NCBI RefSeq assembly: GCF_004210375.1
Contig: NC_134825.1
Span: 68,749,558-68,813,557, forward strand
Length of the DNA stretch: 64,000 bases
Reading direction: 5' to 3'
Source of the DNA: Tachypleus tridentatus
Lineage: Eukaryota > Arthropoda > Merostomata > Xiphosura > Limulidae
The notes below the pieces were generated by a model that ran no database searches, had not been told where the DNA came from, and saw nothing but the letters and a program-made list of their open reading frames with translations. Of this stretch, positions 10,221 through 22,927 are shown in pieces (position 1 is the first letter of the stretch; each line of letters begins with the position of its first letter). Position numbers and translations under genes: made by a program.

Positions 10221-11589
10221 TACCGCAAAACCTAAGTCGGAAACCTGTACAAGCCGGAAATATCAAAATTTTGCAGCATTATCTTAAAATGTTGTCTTAT
10301 AAAAGGCCCGGCATAGCCAGGTGGGTTAAGGCGTTCGACTCGTAATCCGAGGGTCGTGGGTTTGAATCCCCGTCGCACCAAAGATGCTCGCCCTTTCAGA
10401 TGTGGGAGCGTTATAATGTTCGGTCAATTCCACTATTCGTTGGCAAAAGAGTAACCTAAGAGTTGGCGGTGGATGGTCTTACAGTCCAAAATTAGGAACG
10501 ACTAGCACAGATAGCCCTCGTGTAGCTTCACACGAAATTCAAAAACAAACAATCTTATAAAAGGCCCTCTATATGGCGGAGCCTGCATAACGCGGACGGA
10601 AAACTATCTTTTACCTAACTCATCTATTAACAAGTAGGATTAGAACCTAAGTAAGGCAGAAAAAATGTTTTTGATTAAATATTAATTTCTTATTTAATTA
10701 ATAATTAAATATTAATATATCCTCGGACATTTTGTTACAGTAAGTACTGGTTAAATATATTCTGTTCTTTTACTGCCGTCATTATTTTTGCAGTTAAATT
10801 AGATCCATGATTTGTAGAAATATATTTGTTTTTACATGAAAATTCTACCCTTCAAATAATTCTCTAGAAAAAAATAAATTCCTATCCTCCATAATTTTAA
10901 AATTTAGGGAAAATTTACTTAATACCCTCATTTTTAGATAAAGCTACTAAATACCCTCATTTTTTAAAAAAAAGTTGTTTATTATAATGATTCCACTGAA
11001 CCTAAAATCCAAACTCTGATTGAGAAAATTGATACAGATGATTTTGTGAACTTTGTCAAGAATGTTTTAACATCAACTGATGAAACTGATTTAAAATATA
11101 TAATAGAATCACAATGTGAGAGATTCAGAAGGTAAACAAAATGGAAAAGATAGTGAGGAAATAGAAATTCCTACTTCATCGCAAGTGTTAAGTTATATTA
11201 ATGCTATCAAATTGTATGCAAAAATGAAGGGGGAAAATAAAATTCACCGTAGAATTGGTGTTCTCTTTTAACCGCTTGAAAAAGCCCATCAAAAAAGCGA
11301 AACAGTTGAAACTAGAAACTCTCTTCAAATAAATTTGATTAAGAATTTGTGTACTTATGTATATATTGAATGTTTATATTTGTTTTTATTCTTATAAATA
11401 TAGCATAAAAAGTATAATAACTTTATTTACAAACAACTTACTTCCCATGAGTCAAGCAAGTATAACATTTCGATCAAAAATTAATTATAATTAATGAAAT
11501 GCATGTTCACTTTGTCTAAGCCGGAAAACCTGCTTAAGCTGGAATTTTTACTTGGTTCCGTGCGATTCCGCCTTAGACAGGTTTTACTG
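10221..11589 (+). mobile_element. Tigger/pogo-like DNA transposon remnant
   Basis: The right end reads, on the minus strand, CAGTAAAACCTGTCTAAGGC; the left end reads 'ccgcaaaacctaagtcggaa'. Both lie beside TA, the Tc1/mariner-pogo target. Further inverted subterminal 'cctgcttaagctgga' and 'cctgtacaagccggaa' segments support this. The interior near 10985-11310 carries decayed coding-like sequence (TDDFVNFVKN, then EIPTSSQVLSYINAIKLYAK) resembling the C-terminal part of CENP-B/jerky-type transposases. Stops interrupt it. A SINE is nested at 10304-10551. The TIR resemblance is to the Tigger consensus as I remember it. Confidence 0.6.
10304..10551 (+). repeat. SINE family I with target-site duplication
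   Basis: Complete head, B box, body and tail. It is flanked by a 10-bp direct repeat TCTTATAAAA on both sides (about 10294-10303 and 10552-10561), the mark of target-primed insertion. The body has a deletion near 'ggtggatggtcttacag'. It lies inside the pogo-like remnant, so it inserted later. Confidence 0.92.
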
Positions 11590-11591
11590 TA

Positions 11592-12400
11592 TTCTATTTG
11601 TTTTCAGCTAAAATCTATCCTTTCTTTAGTTTTACATTTGTCCTTTTCAGGAAGTATTTTCAAGTTCGGCAGTTTAGCAACTGCATTGCTCTTTACTATA
11701 TTTATCCCACTTTACATGAAGAAGTAGACTGCTTAGTGTCTTGAGCTCTCTCGGTTTTATCTTAAATACTTGCCATGCCTTATTGTTATTGTGTAATTAT
11801 TCAATAACAGAGTCATTATTACAGGGGTGCAATGCAAAACCTACAAATAATAAAACAATTATTATTTTCAGAGAAAAATACCCGCAATGGATGCGATTTC
11901 ACTTGAAAAAATCTTTACCAGAAACTATAAGAAATATTCCAATCTTTTCTTTTGTTACTGTACCTCATGAGGTCGTTCTTATTACAACTACACCACTTCT
12001 GGTTTTTATGCTTCAGTTCTAGTAGTCACCTTAGGGAAGTTCAAAGCACGTTAAAGGATACGAGTCACAACCTGAATACGTCATTAAAATGGGAATGGTA
12101 AGAAAAAAACAATATGAAACTGTTAAACTTTTTTTTCTTTTTAGATTCATCATTAGGAACAAATTATATAACTCGGTACTGGTATTATGGAATGAGAGTT
12201 AAAAGATGCAGTATTACTTATAACTGTTGCTTTTTCAAAATAAATTCACCATACACATGGGTAAAAGCTGCTTAACGACAGTGTTTATCTATCTCATAGC
12301 CCTTTAAAGAAATTTATATAACGCAATCGCAAATATATCATCTATTCATATAGATAATAAATTTCACACCTCTAATGAGGTCGCTGCTGACGGGAAAAAC
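11592..12400. other. Intergenic, nothing recognised
   Basis: The 93-codon ORF at 11741 shows no domain, signal or splice logic that I would trust. Confidence 0.4.
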
Positions 12401-12402
12401 AT

Positions 12403-12532
12403 AATTTTTTTTGTTATTGTTTTAGCTCAAAGCTACACAATGAGTTACCTATGCTCTCTCCACCTAAGAGAATTGAATCCCGGATTTTAGCACATTAAAT
12501 CCTTAATGTTACCGTTAACCCGCCGAGGGACA
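12403..12532 (-). repeat. tRNA-like SINE, family II (diverged)
   Basis: Minus-strand order CCCTCGGCGGGTTAACGG, a B box near GGGATTCAATTC, then 'gcataggtaactcattgtgt' and TTTGAGC. Confidence 0.65.
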
Positions 12533-12852
12533 TAAGATTCAATCATGTGACAATTGGAAATGAAGTTCAGCTTACGTATCTTATTGTACCATTCTTAGAC
12601 CCAGATTCGGTTGCATGTATCAATTTGTGAGAGAGGTATACAAAATTACAAAAAAAATGATTAGTTCAATAGAAGTACTGGAATAATCAATAAAATATTA
12701 GGTTGTATCTCTCTCTCTTTTTGTTTGTCTTATATTGAATAAAGTTAACCAGCAATTTGTTAGTCTTTCAACATCGGTTTTTTATATATATTTCTAAACA
12801 ATATTTTCATAGATAAGAGTTTTACGTCTTAAAATACTTTATAGCGTTTTTT

Positions 12853-13121
12853 TGTTTAATTTCGCGCAAAGCTACACGAGAGTTATCTGCGCTAGCCGTC
12901 CATAATTTAGCAGTGTAAGATTAGAGGGAAGGCAGCTAGTCATCACCACCCACCGCCAACTCTTGGGCTACTCTTTTACCAACGAATAGTGGGATTGACC
13001 GACACATTATAACGCCCCCACGTCTGAAAGGGCGAGCATGTTTGGTGCGACCGTGATTCGAATTCGCTACCCTCGGATTACGAGTTAAACACCTTAACAC
13101 ACTTGGCCATGCCGGGCCCTA
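12853..13121 (-). repeat. SINE family I, near full length
   Basis: On the minus strand it starts GGGCCCGGCATGGCCAAG and ends with TTTGCGCGAAATTAAAC. All family landmarks are in order and spacing. Confidence 0.92.
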
Positions 13122-13689
13122 ATTTAAAGCTGCCCTACTTGCTTAAATGTTCTCCTTACCAATGTCAATATTGACTGTTTGTTCATGATATTCACTCAGC
13201 TGTTCTCGTTATCTGTGTTAGGATCCACTATCTGCAAAATGTCACATTCACAAACCATATCATTGGTGCGTTCTCATGGTAATTTTAATTAAAAGCAAAC
13301 AAACTAATTTACTGAGGTAGAACAAGTTGGAAAGTAAAACAAAAAAAATCAATTAAACCAAATCAGTTAATTTAGATCTGTCTTCAGATGGCTAATAAAT
13401 TGCACCTAAATCTCTGGTGTGTACAAAAGGTATTACTGGGTTTCTCGGTTGCTATCTAGTGGTGGATCACACTTATTTTTTTGCTTAGAAAAAAAACTGT
13501 AAACTTTTGAATGAGAAACCATCCTAAGAAACTGATGCCACAGGATATTATTCATCCCAATAAAATACAACAGGTAGTGAAATAACCCAAATACAGCATC
13601 CAATAGTTTATTCTTATATGATGTTGAATGCATGTGAGTGCACTTGTTACAATTATTTTTCAATGTAGCGTTGAAGTAATTCAAATAAA

Positions 13690-15420
13690 GTTTTTACGAT
13701 GTTCTATCACAGTAAAAGTGTTGCAAGTAGGTCTGTTACAATGTTATATGTATAAAATGTTACTGAAGTGAGATTAGTAGAGTTATTACAACGTGGTGTT
13801 AAAGTAATGTGAGCAATGTTGTTATAATGTTCTGCCAGAGTTGATGGTGAAATAACATTACAAGAGTTGTTACAATGGTCTATTTTGGTAACATGAGCAG
13901 AGATATTACAGTATTATAAAATAGTTTTATTTCACAATATAGAGTTGAAGTACAAAGTTCTAATATATTCTTTTGTTGAAATAATCTGCTAAGATTGTTA
14001 CAATGTTTTCTGTTGTTTTTTGTTTCTTTTACAGTATAGTGCTGATGTAATTTGAATAGATTTGTTACACTATTCTGTTCGTACAATGTCCTATTTAAGT
14101 AAAGTGTAAGAAGTTATTACAGTGTTCTGACAGTCTGTGGTTTTTAAGTAATTTGAGTACGGTTGTTATAATGGTCTGTTATTACAACCTGATGTTAGCA
14201 TAATGTGTATAGAGTTGTTAGAATGGTCTGGTCTTACAACAGGGTATTGAAATAATGTGAATGGAGTTACAACGGTCTGTCAGAGTATGGTGTTCTAGTA
14301 ATGTAAGTAAGACTGTTACAACGGTCTGTCAGAGTATGGTGTTCTAATAATGTAAGTAAGACTGTTACAACGGTCTGTCAGAGTATGGTGTTCTAATAAT
14401 GTAAGTAAGACTGTTAAAATGGTCTGTCAGAGTATGGTGTTCTAGTAATGTAAGTAAGACTGTTACAATGGATTGTGAAAGTGTGGTATTCTACTTATGT
14501 GAGTAGAAGTGTTACAATGGTTTGTGAAAGTGCGGTGTTCTAGCAATGTGAGTAGAACTGTTAGAATGATTTGTGAAAGTGTGGTGTTCTAGTAATGTAA
14601 GTAAGACTGTTACAATGGTTTGTGAAAGTGTGGTGTTCTAGTAATGTAAGTAAGACTGTTACAATGGATTGTGAAAGTGTGGTATTCTACTTATGTGAGT
14701 AGAAGTGTTACAATGGTTTGTGAAAGTGCGGTGTTCTAGCAATGTGAGTAGAACTGTTAGAATGATTTATGAAAGTATGGTGTTCTAAATTATGTGAGTA
14801 GAACTGTTAGAATGGTTTATGAAAGTATGGTGTTCTAAATTATGTGAGTAGAACTGTTAGAATGGTTTATGAAAGTATGGTGTTCTAAATTATGTGACTA
14901 GGACTGTTAGAATGGTTTATGAAAGTATGGTGTTCTAAATTATGTGACTAGGACTGTTAGAATGGTTTATGAAAGTATGGTGTTCTAAATTATGTGAGTA
15001 GAACTGTTAGAATGATTTATGAAAGTATGGTGTTCTAAATTATGTGAGTAGAACTGTTAGAATGGTTTATGAAAGTACGGTGTTCTAAATTATGTGAGTA
15101 GAACTGTTAGAATGGTTTATGAAAGTATGGTGTTCTAAATTATGTGACTAGGACTGTTAGAATGGTTTATGAAAGTATGGTGTTCTAAATTATGTGACTA
15201 GGACTGTTAGAATGGTTTATGAAAGTATGGTGTTCTAAATTATGTGACTAGGACTGTTAGAATGGTTTATGAAAGTATGGTGTTCTAAATTATGTGAGTA
15301 GAACTGTTAGAATGGTTTATGAAAGTATGGTGTTCTAAATTATGTGAGTAGAACTGTTAGAATGGTTTATGAAAGTATGGTGTTCTAAATTATGTGAGTA
15401 GAACTGTTAGAATGGTTTGT
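13690..15420. repeat. Large ~48/50-bp minisatellite with higher-order structure
   Basis: From about 14760 to 15420 the unit is exactly 50 bp (starts at 14801, 14851, 15001, 15051, 15301, 15351 and so on), built around 'ctgttagaatggtttatgaa' and 'agtatggtgttctaaattat'. Units differ by a linked pair of changes (gagtagaac versus gactaggac) that occurs in runs. From 14270 to 14760 a 48-49-bp version ends 'aatgtaagtaagactgttac', and a two-unit block is duplicated as a whole. Upstream to about 13690 the units decay. Homogeneity therefore rises from left to right, as expected for a growing array. Confidence 0.93.
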
Positions 15421-15429
15421 TTTTACAAT

Positions 15430-16095
15430 ATCATTTGAAGTCAATTGAACGGCGTTGAAAACTAAAATAATTATTTTTACCGTGTTATAACGCTAGCCCG
15501 CATCCAGTACCAAAGACAACATAAATAGGCTTATTTTCTTATTTTAACGTTGTAAGTTTATTCCATTTGGAGTGAATAAATATACTGATTGCGAACGTTT
15601 TTCGAAAGGAAGCTTGTCAAGTACAATATAACTATATACTGATATGTAATCTGTAAAGTATCTCACTCTCTGAGTAAACAATCAACAGTTCAAGATGTAA
15701 ATACACATATATTATTTCATCACATACTACTACATTATAGTAAAAAGAGCTTCCAGAAAAATTTATAAAAATAAGCCCATATACATATATGTGTGTGTGT
15801 ATGTGTAAAGTAATTTTGTAAGTATAAAAACACTTTTACTTGACAGGCAATAGGATTTGATTGACAGTACAAAAGGCCATCCTATATTTATACCACATTC
15901 TGTTGGGTAATTCTAAAGCTATTTGACAAAAAATAAATCTTCTTCGAAAATTAAAAAAAGCCATTCTACAGATGAAATAAGTTACGTTGTAAATTCTGAT
16001 GTCATTATTTAAAATAGAAAGGAAGTTTGTTGAGACTACGTACTAAAAACGTAGATTAAGTTCTGTTGGAAGTTCAAATATTATCATTTGGCAGT
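15430..16095. other. Intergenic, nothing recognised
   Basis: AT-rich, with a short (TG)n run near 15790. No gene signal. Confidence 0.5.
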
Positions 16096-16097
16096 TG

Positions 16098-16250
16098 ATT
16101 CGATTGAATTTCATACAAAGCTACTCGAGAACAATCAGCACGTAACTGTTCCTAATTTTTTGAATATAGAAACTAGAGGGAAGATGGCTTATGAATGCCG
16201 CCCACCGCCAACTTCTGGGCGACTCTAGTCAGATAGAATATTAAGATCTA
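16098..16250 (-). repeat. SINE family I, diverged and truncated
   Basis: Tail 'gaatttcatacaaagctact' and body 'actagagggaagatggct' and 'accgccaacttctgggcgac' in minus-strand order; the tRNA head is absent. Confidence 0.7.
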
Positions 16251-16607
16251 ACCTTCACCCCTATAACACACTCTTGGTCTCAAAGTGCATAGTGCGATTT
16301 GGTTTTGTTTTATTGGCAGTAATAAATGTAAACTACGGAACTTACCCTAGTTCTAAAGTTCAGTGTGGCCCTCGCTAGGGTCGTTAATTATTTGACAAAG
16401 AAAGAAATAATACAAAAAGGCAAAGTTAAATTATAAACTCAGGAATACAACTGTACAACTCTGCTACTCGTCTCATCACTCTTTCTAAACACGCATAGAT
16501 AGCAAATGTAATATTAAAATAGGTAGCTCATTAAGTGTTTTCACGGCTCCTCTGAAACTATTCCGTGTCGTAAAAACGTAAAGCTTCATCTTAATTGTTT
16601 GCTTTTT

Positions 16608-16848
16608 TGAATTTCGCGCAAAGCTACACGAGGGTTATCTACGCTAGTGGTCTCTAATTTAGCAGTGTAAGACTAGAATTAAGGTAGGTAGTCATCACTA
16701 CTCACCATCAATACTTGGGCTAGTCTTTCAATAACAAATAGTGGGATTGACCATAACATTTTAACACCCCCTTTGGTATAACGAGGATTCATGCCCGCAG
16801 CCCTCAGATTATAAGTCGAGCGCCCTAACCACCTGGCTATGACGGGCC
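16608..16848 (-). repeat. SINE family I, near full length
   Basis: From 'gaatttcgcgcaaagctaca' to 'aaccacctggctatgacggg'; a head with moderate substitutions in the B box. Confidence 0.88.
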
Positions 16849-17579
16849 GCTTCACGTGATAATTTATTTTTTACATTTCCTGAGTTCAATACGATATCAA
16901 ACTCGAAACCGCTTCGAATCAGACGAGTGGTCTATCAACTGGCCCAAAAAGAAATTATCCATTAGTTGATAATTGTAAGGCGCTTTATAACAGTTCAAAT
17001 GAATACACATGTGTAACAGCGTTCCTAAAAACTTGCTCTCACCATAAAACAATTTTGTAAAATTAAGGCAAATAGAATGTTTGCGTCTGTTATGCCTTCT
17101 AATCGACATCTCTATAGGAGCTTTTGAGATGTCGTTATCACTCGCGTACTATAAGGGTCGAGATTTACTTTTGACGTACAAGATAGTTTCTCACAAGCAT
17201 CTATTTGGTCGGAAACTTTGAAGTTGACCAACGAGAAATAATGGTGTTATTGACTGGTATTAATCAAAATATTACACATATAATGTTTGTTTCGATATAT
17301 TGGTGTTAAGTATTCATCCAAATATTATTCATTTGGCTCCTGTCTCGGTATGGTGAAACTGCCTCATGTAGTCTAATATCCATAGAACAGTACACAAACC
17401 AGAGAAAACGTGTAGTTTCTCTGAGTAGTCCATAAGCCTTTGCAACAGAAAGTTACAGGATAATGTATGAAACAAAGAGAAATAACATTTATAAACAGAA
17501 AGACAGACAAACAAATATATATTTTTTACTCAAATCATTTTAAGATTCGTACATTCGTTCATATTTACTCAAAAACACG

Positions 17580-17660
17580 TTATCAGTTTTGTTTGTTGAG
17601 CGCAAAGTTACACAATGGGTTATCAGTATTCTACCTACCGCGAGGATTAAAAGCCCGCTG
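17580..17660 (-). repeat. tRNA-like SINE, family II fragment
   Basis: 'gcgcaaagttacacaatggg' and 'ctacctaccgcgaggattaa' fit the 3' half of family II on the minus strand. Confidence 0.55.
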
Positions 17661-17799
17661 ACCCACAGAGAGTGAGGAATAAAAACTCTTTACACAGAAT
17701 AATATGGTTACGTGTAAGTAGCTTACGTAAGAGTGTCCAACTATTTCACAGTATTTGTTAAAATTGGATACGTACCTTTTTCTAGAAAGCATAAATGAT

Positions 17800-18048
17800 T
17801 GGTTGATTTTGAATTTCGCACTAGCCGTCCCTATTTTAGCAGTGTAAGACTAGAGGGAAGGCAGCTTGTCATCACCACCCACCGCCAGCTTTTGGGCTAC
17901 TCTTTTACAAATGAATAATGGAATTGGTTGTAACATTATAACGCCCCGACGGCTGAAAAGGCGAACATATTTGGTGTGACGGGGATTCGAAAACGCGACC
18001 GTCACATTATGAGTTGAGTGCTTTAATCACCTGACAATGCAGGGCCTA
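17800..18048 (-). repeat. SINE family I with small internal deletion
   Basis: The tail joins directly to 'cactagccgtccctatttta', losing about 25 bases of the family. The rest, to 'cacctgacaatgcagggcct', is in order. Confidence 0.87.
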
Positions 18049-18049
18049 C

Positions 18050-18920
18050 AGAAAGAAACTTGCAACTTTGTAGACTTATTATTCAAGCAAGTAAACTTTA
18101 TTTTGCCTTGTTGGTTAGGAATAAGATGATACTATACGATATATTGACGATTTTGTTTTTCTCATATGTGTTATGACATTTCGGTTTGCCACTCAGAACC
18201 AAAACGTACATAACATTTACGAGAAGTTAAAAGAATCCAACCTATGCTTTAAAAGTATTAAAAATTATCAAGATTAAATGTTATCATACAAAGCAAACTA
18301 GTGCCTTATAAAATAATTGTTATATAGATTTATAAGTCAGTTTATGATGCTTACCAATGGCGCCACAATATGTAGACTTATAACAATAAAATATGGATTT
18401 CGATCTGAGCATAGATAATTATTTTAGTAGCTTTCTGCTTAACAACGATAACACAAAAACTTATACTTAATAGAGCAGCATACATTATAACGTTTGTACT
18501 ATAATAATTTGTTGAAATAGATAAGGTTAAATGATTAGAAAAGTTATAGTTCACTGAAAGCTAACGAAGCACTACAAACTAATGCGCTTATAATGTCTAA
18601 TAAAATGACGCAAAATGTAGACAGTTTTTCAAGGTTATTTTTAATTTGTCTATTTCAGATTATAAATCATGGGTGTGAAAAACAACAATTCGGATCTATC
18701 TTTGTCTCCAACAAGTCGCTGCCTAAGAGGACTTTCGGTAAATATCAGAACACAATATTTGGGCTTGACATCTGCAGTTCATGTGATTTTTATTACAAAG
18801 ATTAGGCATATTAATTGACTAGAGTTTGAACCGTTGTTGTGTTATTAAGTTTTCAAACTCTCGGGTTAAAAATTTAAGAATATCAAATAATAGAGAATGG
18901 TTTTATTCAATAAACATTTT
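18050..18920. other. Intergenic, nothing recognised
   Basis: No supported gene. The 70- and 61-codon ORFs lack coding character; the latter overlaps a SINE. Confidence 0.4.
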
Positions 18921-18924
18921 GTTC

Positions 18925-19010
18925 CCCAGAATCCGGGTTTCGATACCCCTGGTGGGCAGAGCACAGACAACTCATTATGTTGTTTTGTGCTTAACTTCAA
19001 AAGGACAATA
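18925..19010 (+). repeat. tRNA-like SINE, family II (5' truncated)
   Basis: Starts 'cccagaatccgggtttcgat' and continues 'cctggtgggcagagcacaga' and 'tgttgttttgtgcttaactt'. Confidence 0.7.
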
Positions 19011-19434
19011 AATATTTTATTGTGTAACGCTTTATTTTTCTGGTTATTGAAATATAAAGTGTTATATTTTTAGATATGTGTTAGACAACTAATTTTATAA
19101 ATCGAATAATCACTTTCTACTGGTTTGACACTTTTTAATAATTATCGGTATATTGTTTTGGAGTGCAGTATAATAATCAAGTAGTTTTCGCAGTTAAAAG
19201 AGCTTTACAAGCAGTAATCTCTATATACATTTGGAGTTTTAGCCAAGTTTATAAAGTACTTGTTGTTGTTTGCTTATCACTTTATGGAACTGGAGATGCC
19301 AGTAATAGTATCTTTTGGAGTCATAAAAATAGGCATTTTATTACAACAATAAAAAGAAAATCAGTAATTTTTTTAGGATTACGGAGAAATCTTATTTGTG
19401 TCAGGGGGATGAGTGTAGTATTGTAGGAGTTTGA

Positions 19435-19490
19435 ATTTGTTGTTGTTTGTTGTTAAACACAAAGCTACATAAAGAGCTATCGGTTTTTGT
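19435..19490 (-). repeat. tRNA-like SINE, family II tail fragment
   Basis: Only the tail portion 'gttgttaaacacaaagctac' with 'agagctatcgg' remains. Confidence 0.5.
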
Positions 19491-19711
19491 AATAATCATA
19501 AACATAAAAACTGCAAGAAAGAGTGAATGTATAAAAATATAAGGAAGAATAGTTGTGGACATTAACAAAAAGTTGTTTGTTTGTGTTTTAATACGCCTGG
19601 CCCCTCGTCAATAAGCATAGGAGTGCAAAAATAGGCCTAAGCATGTTTATTATAAACTAAATAAAAAATAAGCTGTATACTTAAACATGCTGATTTGATA
19701 TATCTTATTTG

Positions 19712-19838
19712 TTTGACTGTTTCTATTTAAACACAAAGCTACACGATGAAGTGTCTGTGCTCTGTCCACCAAGAGTATCGAAACCTAGTTTCTAGCGTTA
19801 TAAGTCCACAGACATATGGTGTGCCAATCGGGGCGTTT
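19712..19838 (-). repeat. tRNA-like SINE, family II
   Basis: Well-preserved minus-strand copy: CCGATTGGCACACCATATG, 'gaaactaggtttcgatactc', then ACAGAGCACAGACACTTCAT. Confidence 0.78.
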
Positions 19839-19839
19839 C

Positions 19840-21385
19840 AATAGGTAAGAATACTTTATTGACATGCTAGTCCTATTTAACTCGTACAGTAAGTACACAC
19901 ATTGTTGTCGAACTGTTGAGATGGACAAACAAATCTCAGAAGACAAGAAAGAAAATACGCGAATCGCGTATTGGAATATATGATTAAAAGATGAAGAAAT
20001 AAAGGTGCATGTTTCTAAATGAAACCATGTTCAAAGAAACATATCGACAGTATATACTATACTATATGACTATACCTTCACTTTCTACGATCCATTATAT
20101 CACTATACTTATTGCTGTTAAATTTCAAAATTCAATCTGAAAAAAATCAAAACAAACTAGTAATTACTAAAAGTATAATTAATATTAAAAATATAATTAA
20201 TATATTGAAAGTATAAATATAGTATAATTAATTATAAAAAATAAATGAAATTTGTAATTCGTTTTCCAGCTTTTGTGGGAAAACCTGACCTGACACTAAA
20301 AACTAAAGACATTTTTCGGGTTCAGCGTTCTTTTTTCTTATATAAACAACTGTTAGTCAGCAAAAAATATGCAGGGCGGTGATAAATACCTGGAGATTTA
20401 AAAAAAAATGTTCCTAGGTTCACATTCTTGTATTGTGAACAAGTTTAAGTAAATATAAATGATCTTATCATTTTAAAAAAGTATTTTATAGTTTTCGATG
20501 AAATATCAAATTAAATGTCCTATTCGAAAACTGCATGAATCTAATGTTATGTATTTTTCCTCTATCTGAATAATCTCTGTTTCGTTGTTTTTATTCGTTT
20601 TAAAGTATTAATTTCCACACAGGAGAGTTTTGTTGTAAGTTTGATTGTTAATAAAAATATAGTAACTTCGGTTGGTCAAAAACTCACCTGGTTTATAATA
20701 AATTTAGGCTTCGAATCCTATCCAAGGAAATATGTCATGAAAAAACTAATTAACGTATTGGGAGTAATTTAGTAAGTATATGGTACGATTGGGGACCATT
20801 TTTTTCAGGTCCAAAGGCCCAGTATATAAAAGGCCCATGTTTGTTTACTCCGATATATTTGATATGAAATAATAGGTTATGAATAAATAATATTTAACAC
20901 CAGATTTAAATCTTTCAGAGAACGCAATAATGTAATAAACATCTGTTTAGTTCACCGATGGTCAATAAAGTTTCGTAAAAAATAACCATTAAATTTCAAA
21001 TGTAATTAACATGTAACGAGACAAGGGTCAATGTATGCTAAATTAGGTCTCTTTTTATTTTGCATATGTTGGCAGTACAGACGATTGCTCATGCAATTTC
21101 TAAATTCTAATTTATGCTATACAAAACCAAATATATTTTCGTATATATTAACGTATATGTGTGTTTATATATATTGTGATTAAGTTTCAGCAATTTTAAA
21201 TATATACCATTTTTAGTGTTGTTTTATTAAATGTTCATAAATATCAATGTTTTATTTCTTTTCAATTTCAGGCATATAAATACTATTCTACCATAAATGG
21301 AGAAAATAAAACTTAAGACACACTATTATCACCCAATCTTTATATTTAACATCTTCTATTTATTTCCTCACACCTTTATCAATTT
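19840..21385. other. AT-rich intergenic with low-complexity stretches
   Basis: Contains the TAATTAATAT-rich low-complexity segment near 20160-20240. No gene or full repeat can be supported. Confidence 0.5.
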
Positions 21386-21387
21386 TG

Positions 21388-21490
21388 AGGTTTTTATTGT
21401 TTGTTATTAAACACAAAGCTACACAAGGGTATCGGAACCGAATTTCTAACAGTGTAGGTCCGCAGACATACTGCTGTGCCACTAGAAGGC
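21388..21490 (-). repeat. tRNA-like SINE, family II
   Basis: 'ttattaaacacaaagctaca', then 'gcagacatactgctgtgcca', in minus-strand order with an internal deletion. Confidence 0.7.
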
Positions 21491-21568
21491 CATTTTGAGA
21501 TAGAGTCTATAATATATATTTTTCTAGTCGTTGTGAGAAACACTAACAGTATTTCTATTGATAACGGC

Positions 21569-21818
21569 CAAGCATGGCCAGATGGTTTGGGCGCTCGGCT
21601 CACAATTCGAGGTTCGCAGGCTCGAATCCCTGTCACTCCAAACATCCTCGTCCTTTCAGCTGTGGGAGCATTATAAAGTTGGAAAGAGAGTAGCCCAAGA
21701 GTTGGCAGTGGGTGGTGTTGACGAACTGCCTTCCCTCTTGTCTTACACTGCTAAATTAAGGACAACTAGTGCAAATAACCCTCGTGTAGCTTTGCGCGAA
21801 TTTCAAACAAACTATTGA
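21569..21818 (+). repeat. SINE family I
   Basis: Head 'ggccaagcatggccagatgg', B box 'caggctcgaatccctgtcac' and tail 'gcgcgaatttcaaacaaact'. The segment around 'cggtcaatcccactattcg' is deleted. Overlapping ORFs are by-products. Confidence 0.88.
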
Positions 21819-22025
21819 TAAATATTTCTTTTTAATGAAAGAGTAGTTAACCCTACTTTTCTATAACGATGTGTGTAGGCTAATACAGTGGCAATACCAG
21901 ATAAACTTGATTTGTAAGAACTAGTTGTACTTTTCTTCAAAAGAGAATCTGTTTTACACTTATAAAAAAAAAAAAAAGGAAAATTTTGTACGACTTAATC
22001 AAGATCATAGCTGTCTACCAATTAC

Positions 22026-22132
22026 TTACCAGCGGTAAGTTTGCAGATTTACAACACTAAAATCCGAAGCTCAATTGCATACGGGGAAAAAGATGTGACA
22101 AGCCCATTGTGTAGCTTTGCACTAAGAAAACA
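22026..22132 (+). repeat. tRNA-like SINE, family II/III (diverged)
   Basis: 'ccagcggtaagtttgcagat', a weak B box 'agctcaattgcatac', then 'gcccattgtgtagctttgca'. Confidence 0.6.
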
Positions 22133-22134
22133 AT

Positions 22135-22925
22135 AACTATAGATCAAATCTACGCGACTCCACTATTGTCATTGTAAGGTGATGCTATTCCCAATAATAG
22201 AACTGGCTGGATGTGTATTTCTTATTAAAATCCGGAACACATGCGAAGACATTTCTCCTCGGCGGTCAACATTCCTCGTCCGAAATTGTATGGTCATCTA
22301 AACTTCTGTTGGCTTTGCCATCGCTTGCATAAGTTTCTTACAATGAAAAGTGAAGCTTCAGGCAATAAATTTGTATGATGACTATTAGACTGAGTTTTGG
22401 TGAAGATTAAAGAAACAATTTGAGTCAGCACAGAACCATAAATATTGTTCCTTTCATCAATTGTTTTACACTTTGGTTGTTTCTAACTTGATCCCCGCCA
22501 TTTTTGTTTTTACTCTTAAAAAAGTCAGCTCTATCTTATTTTATAACTTCATTTACATTTTACCTTTAAACAGTAATGATTTTCCTGTACTATACCAAAA
22601 CTGTTTTATTTTCCCATGTATATTTACACTCTTGTTTAAATCGTTGCACAATTCGGAATAACATTGTTGTGTCTACTCTTGTCATCAGAGAAACTTTTGA
22701 CTGACGCCTAATAATATTTAATTCTCTGTTCATTTTTGTTTTATTTTACCATCCCTCCCTATAAGTCAGTGGTAACTCTTTTTCAACCAGTAACATTCGT
22801 TTTTTATGTACTTTATATTCCATCCAAAATTTTATAATGATTTCCTTTGTACAGGTCAACAAAATCAGTCTTATGTTTAAACCTTTTTATTTTAAATTAT
22901 GTTGGAATGAATCAGAGATTGGTTT
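22135..22925. other. Intergenic, nothing recognised
   Basis: The 66-codon ORF at 22461 has no coding support. Confidence 0.45.
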
Positions 22926-22927
22926 GG

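Noticed and set aside
13690-15420. The repeated units could be a CRISPR-like array.
   Set aside because: There are no unique spacers: the whole 48-50-bp unit is repeated head to tail, which is a minisatellite in eukaryotic DNA.
21394-21818. Several ORFs (83, 66 and 86 codons) clustered on both strands.
   Set aside because: All are read-through of a family II and a family I SINE.
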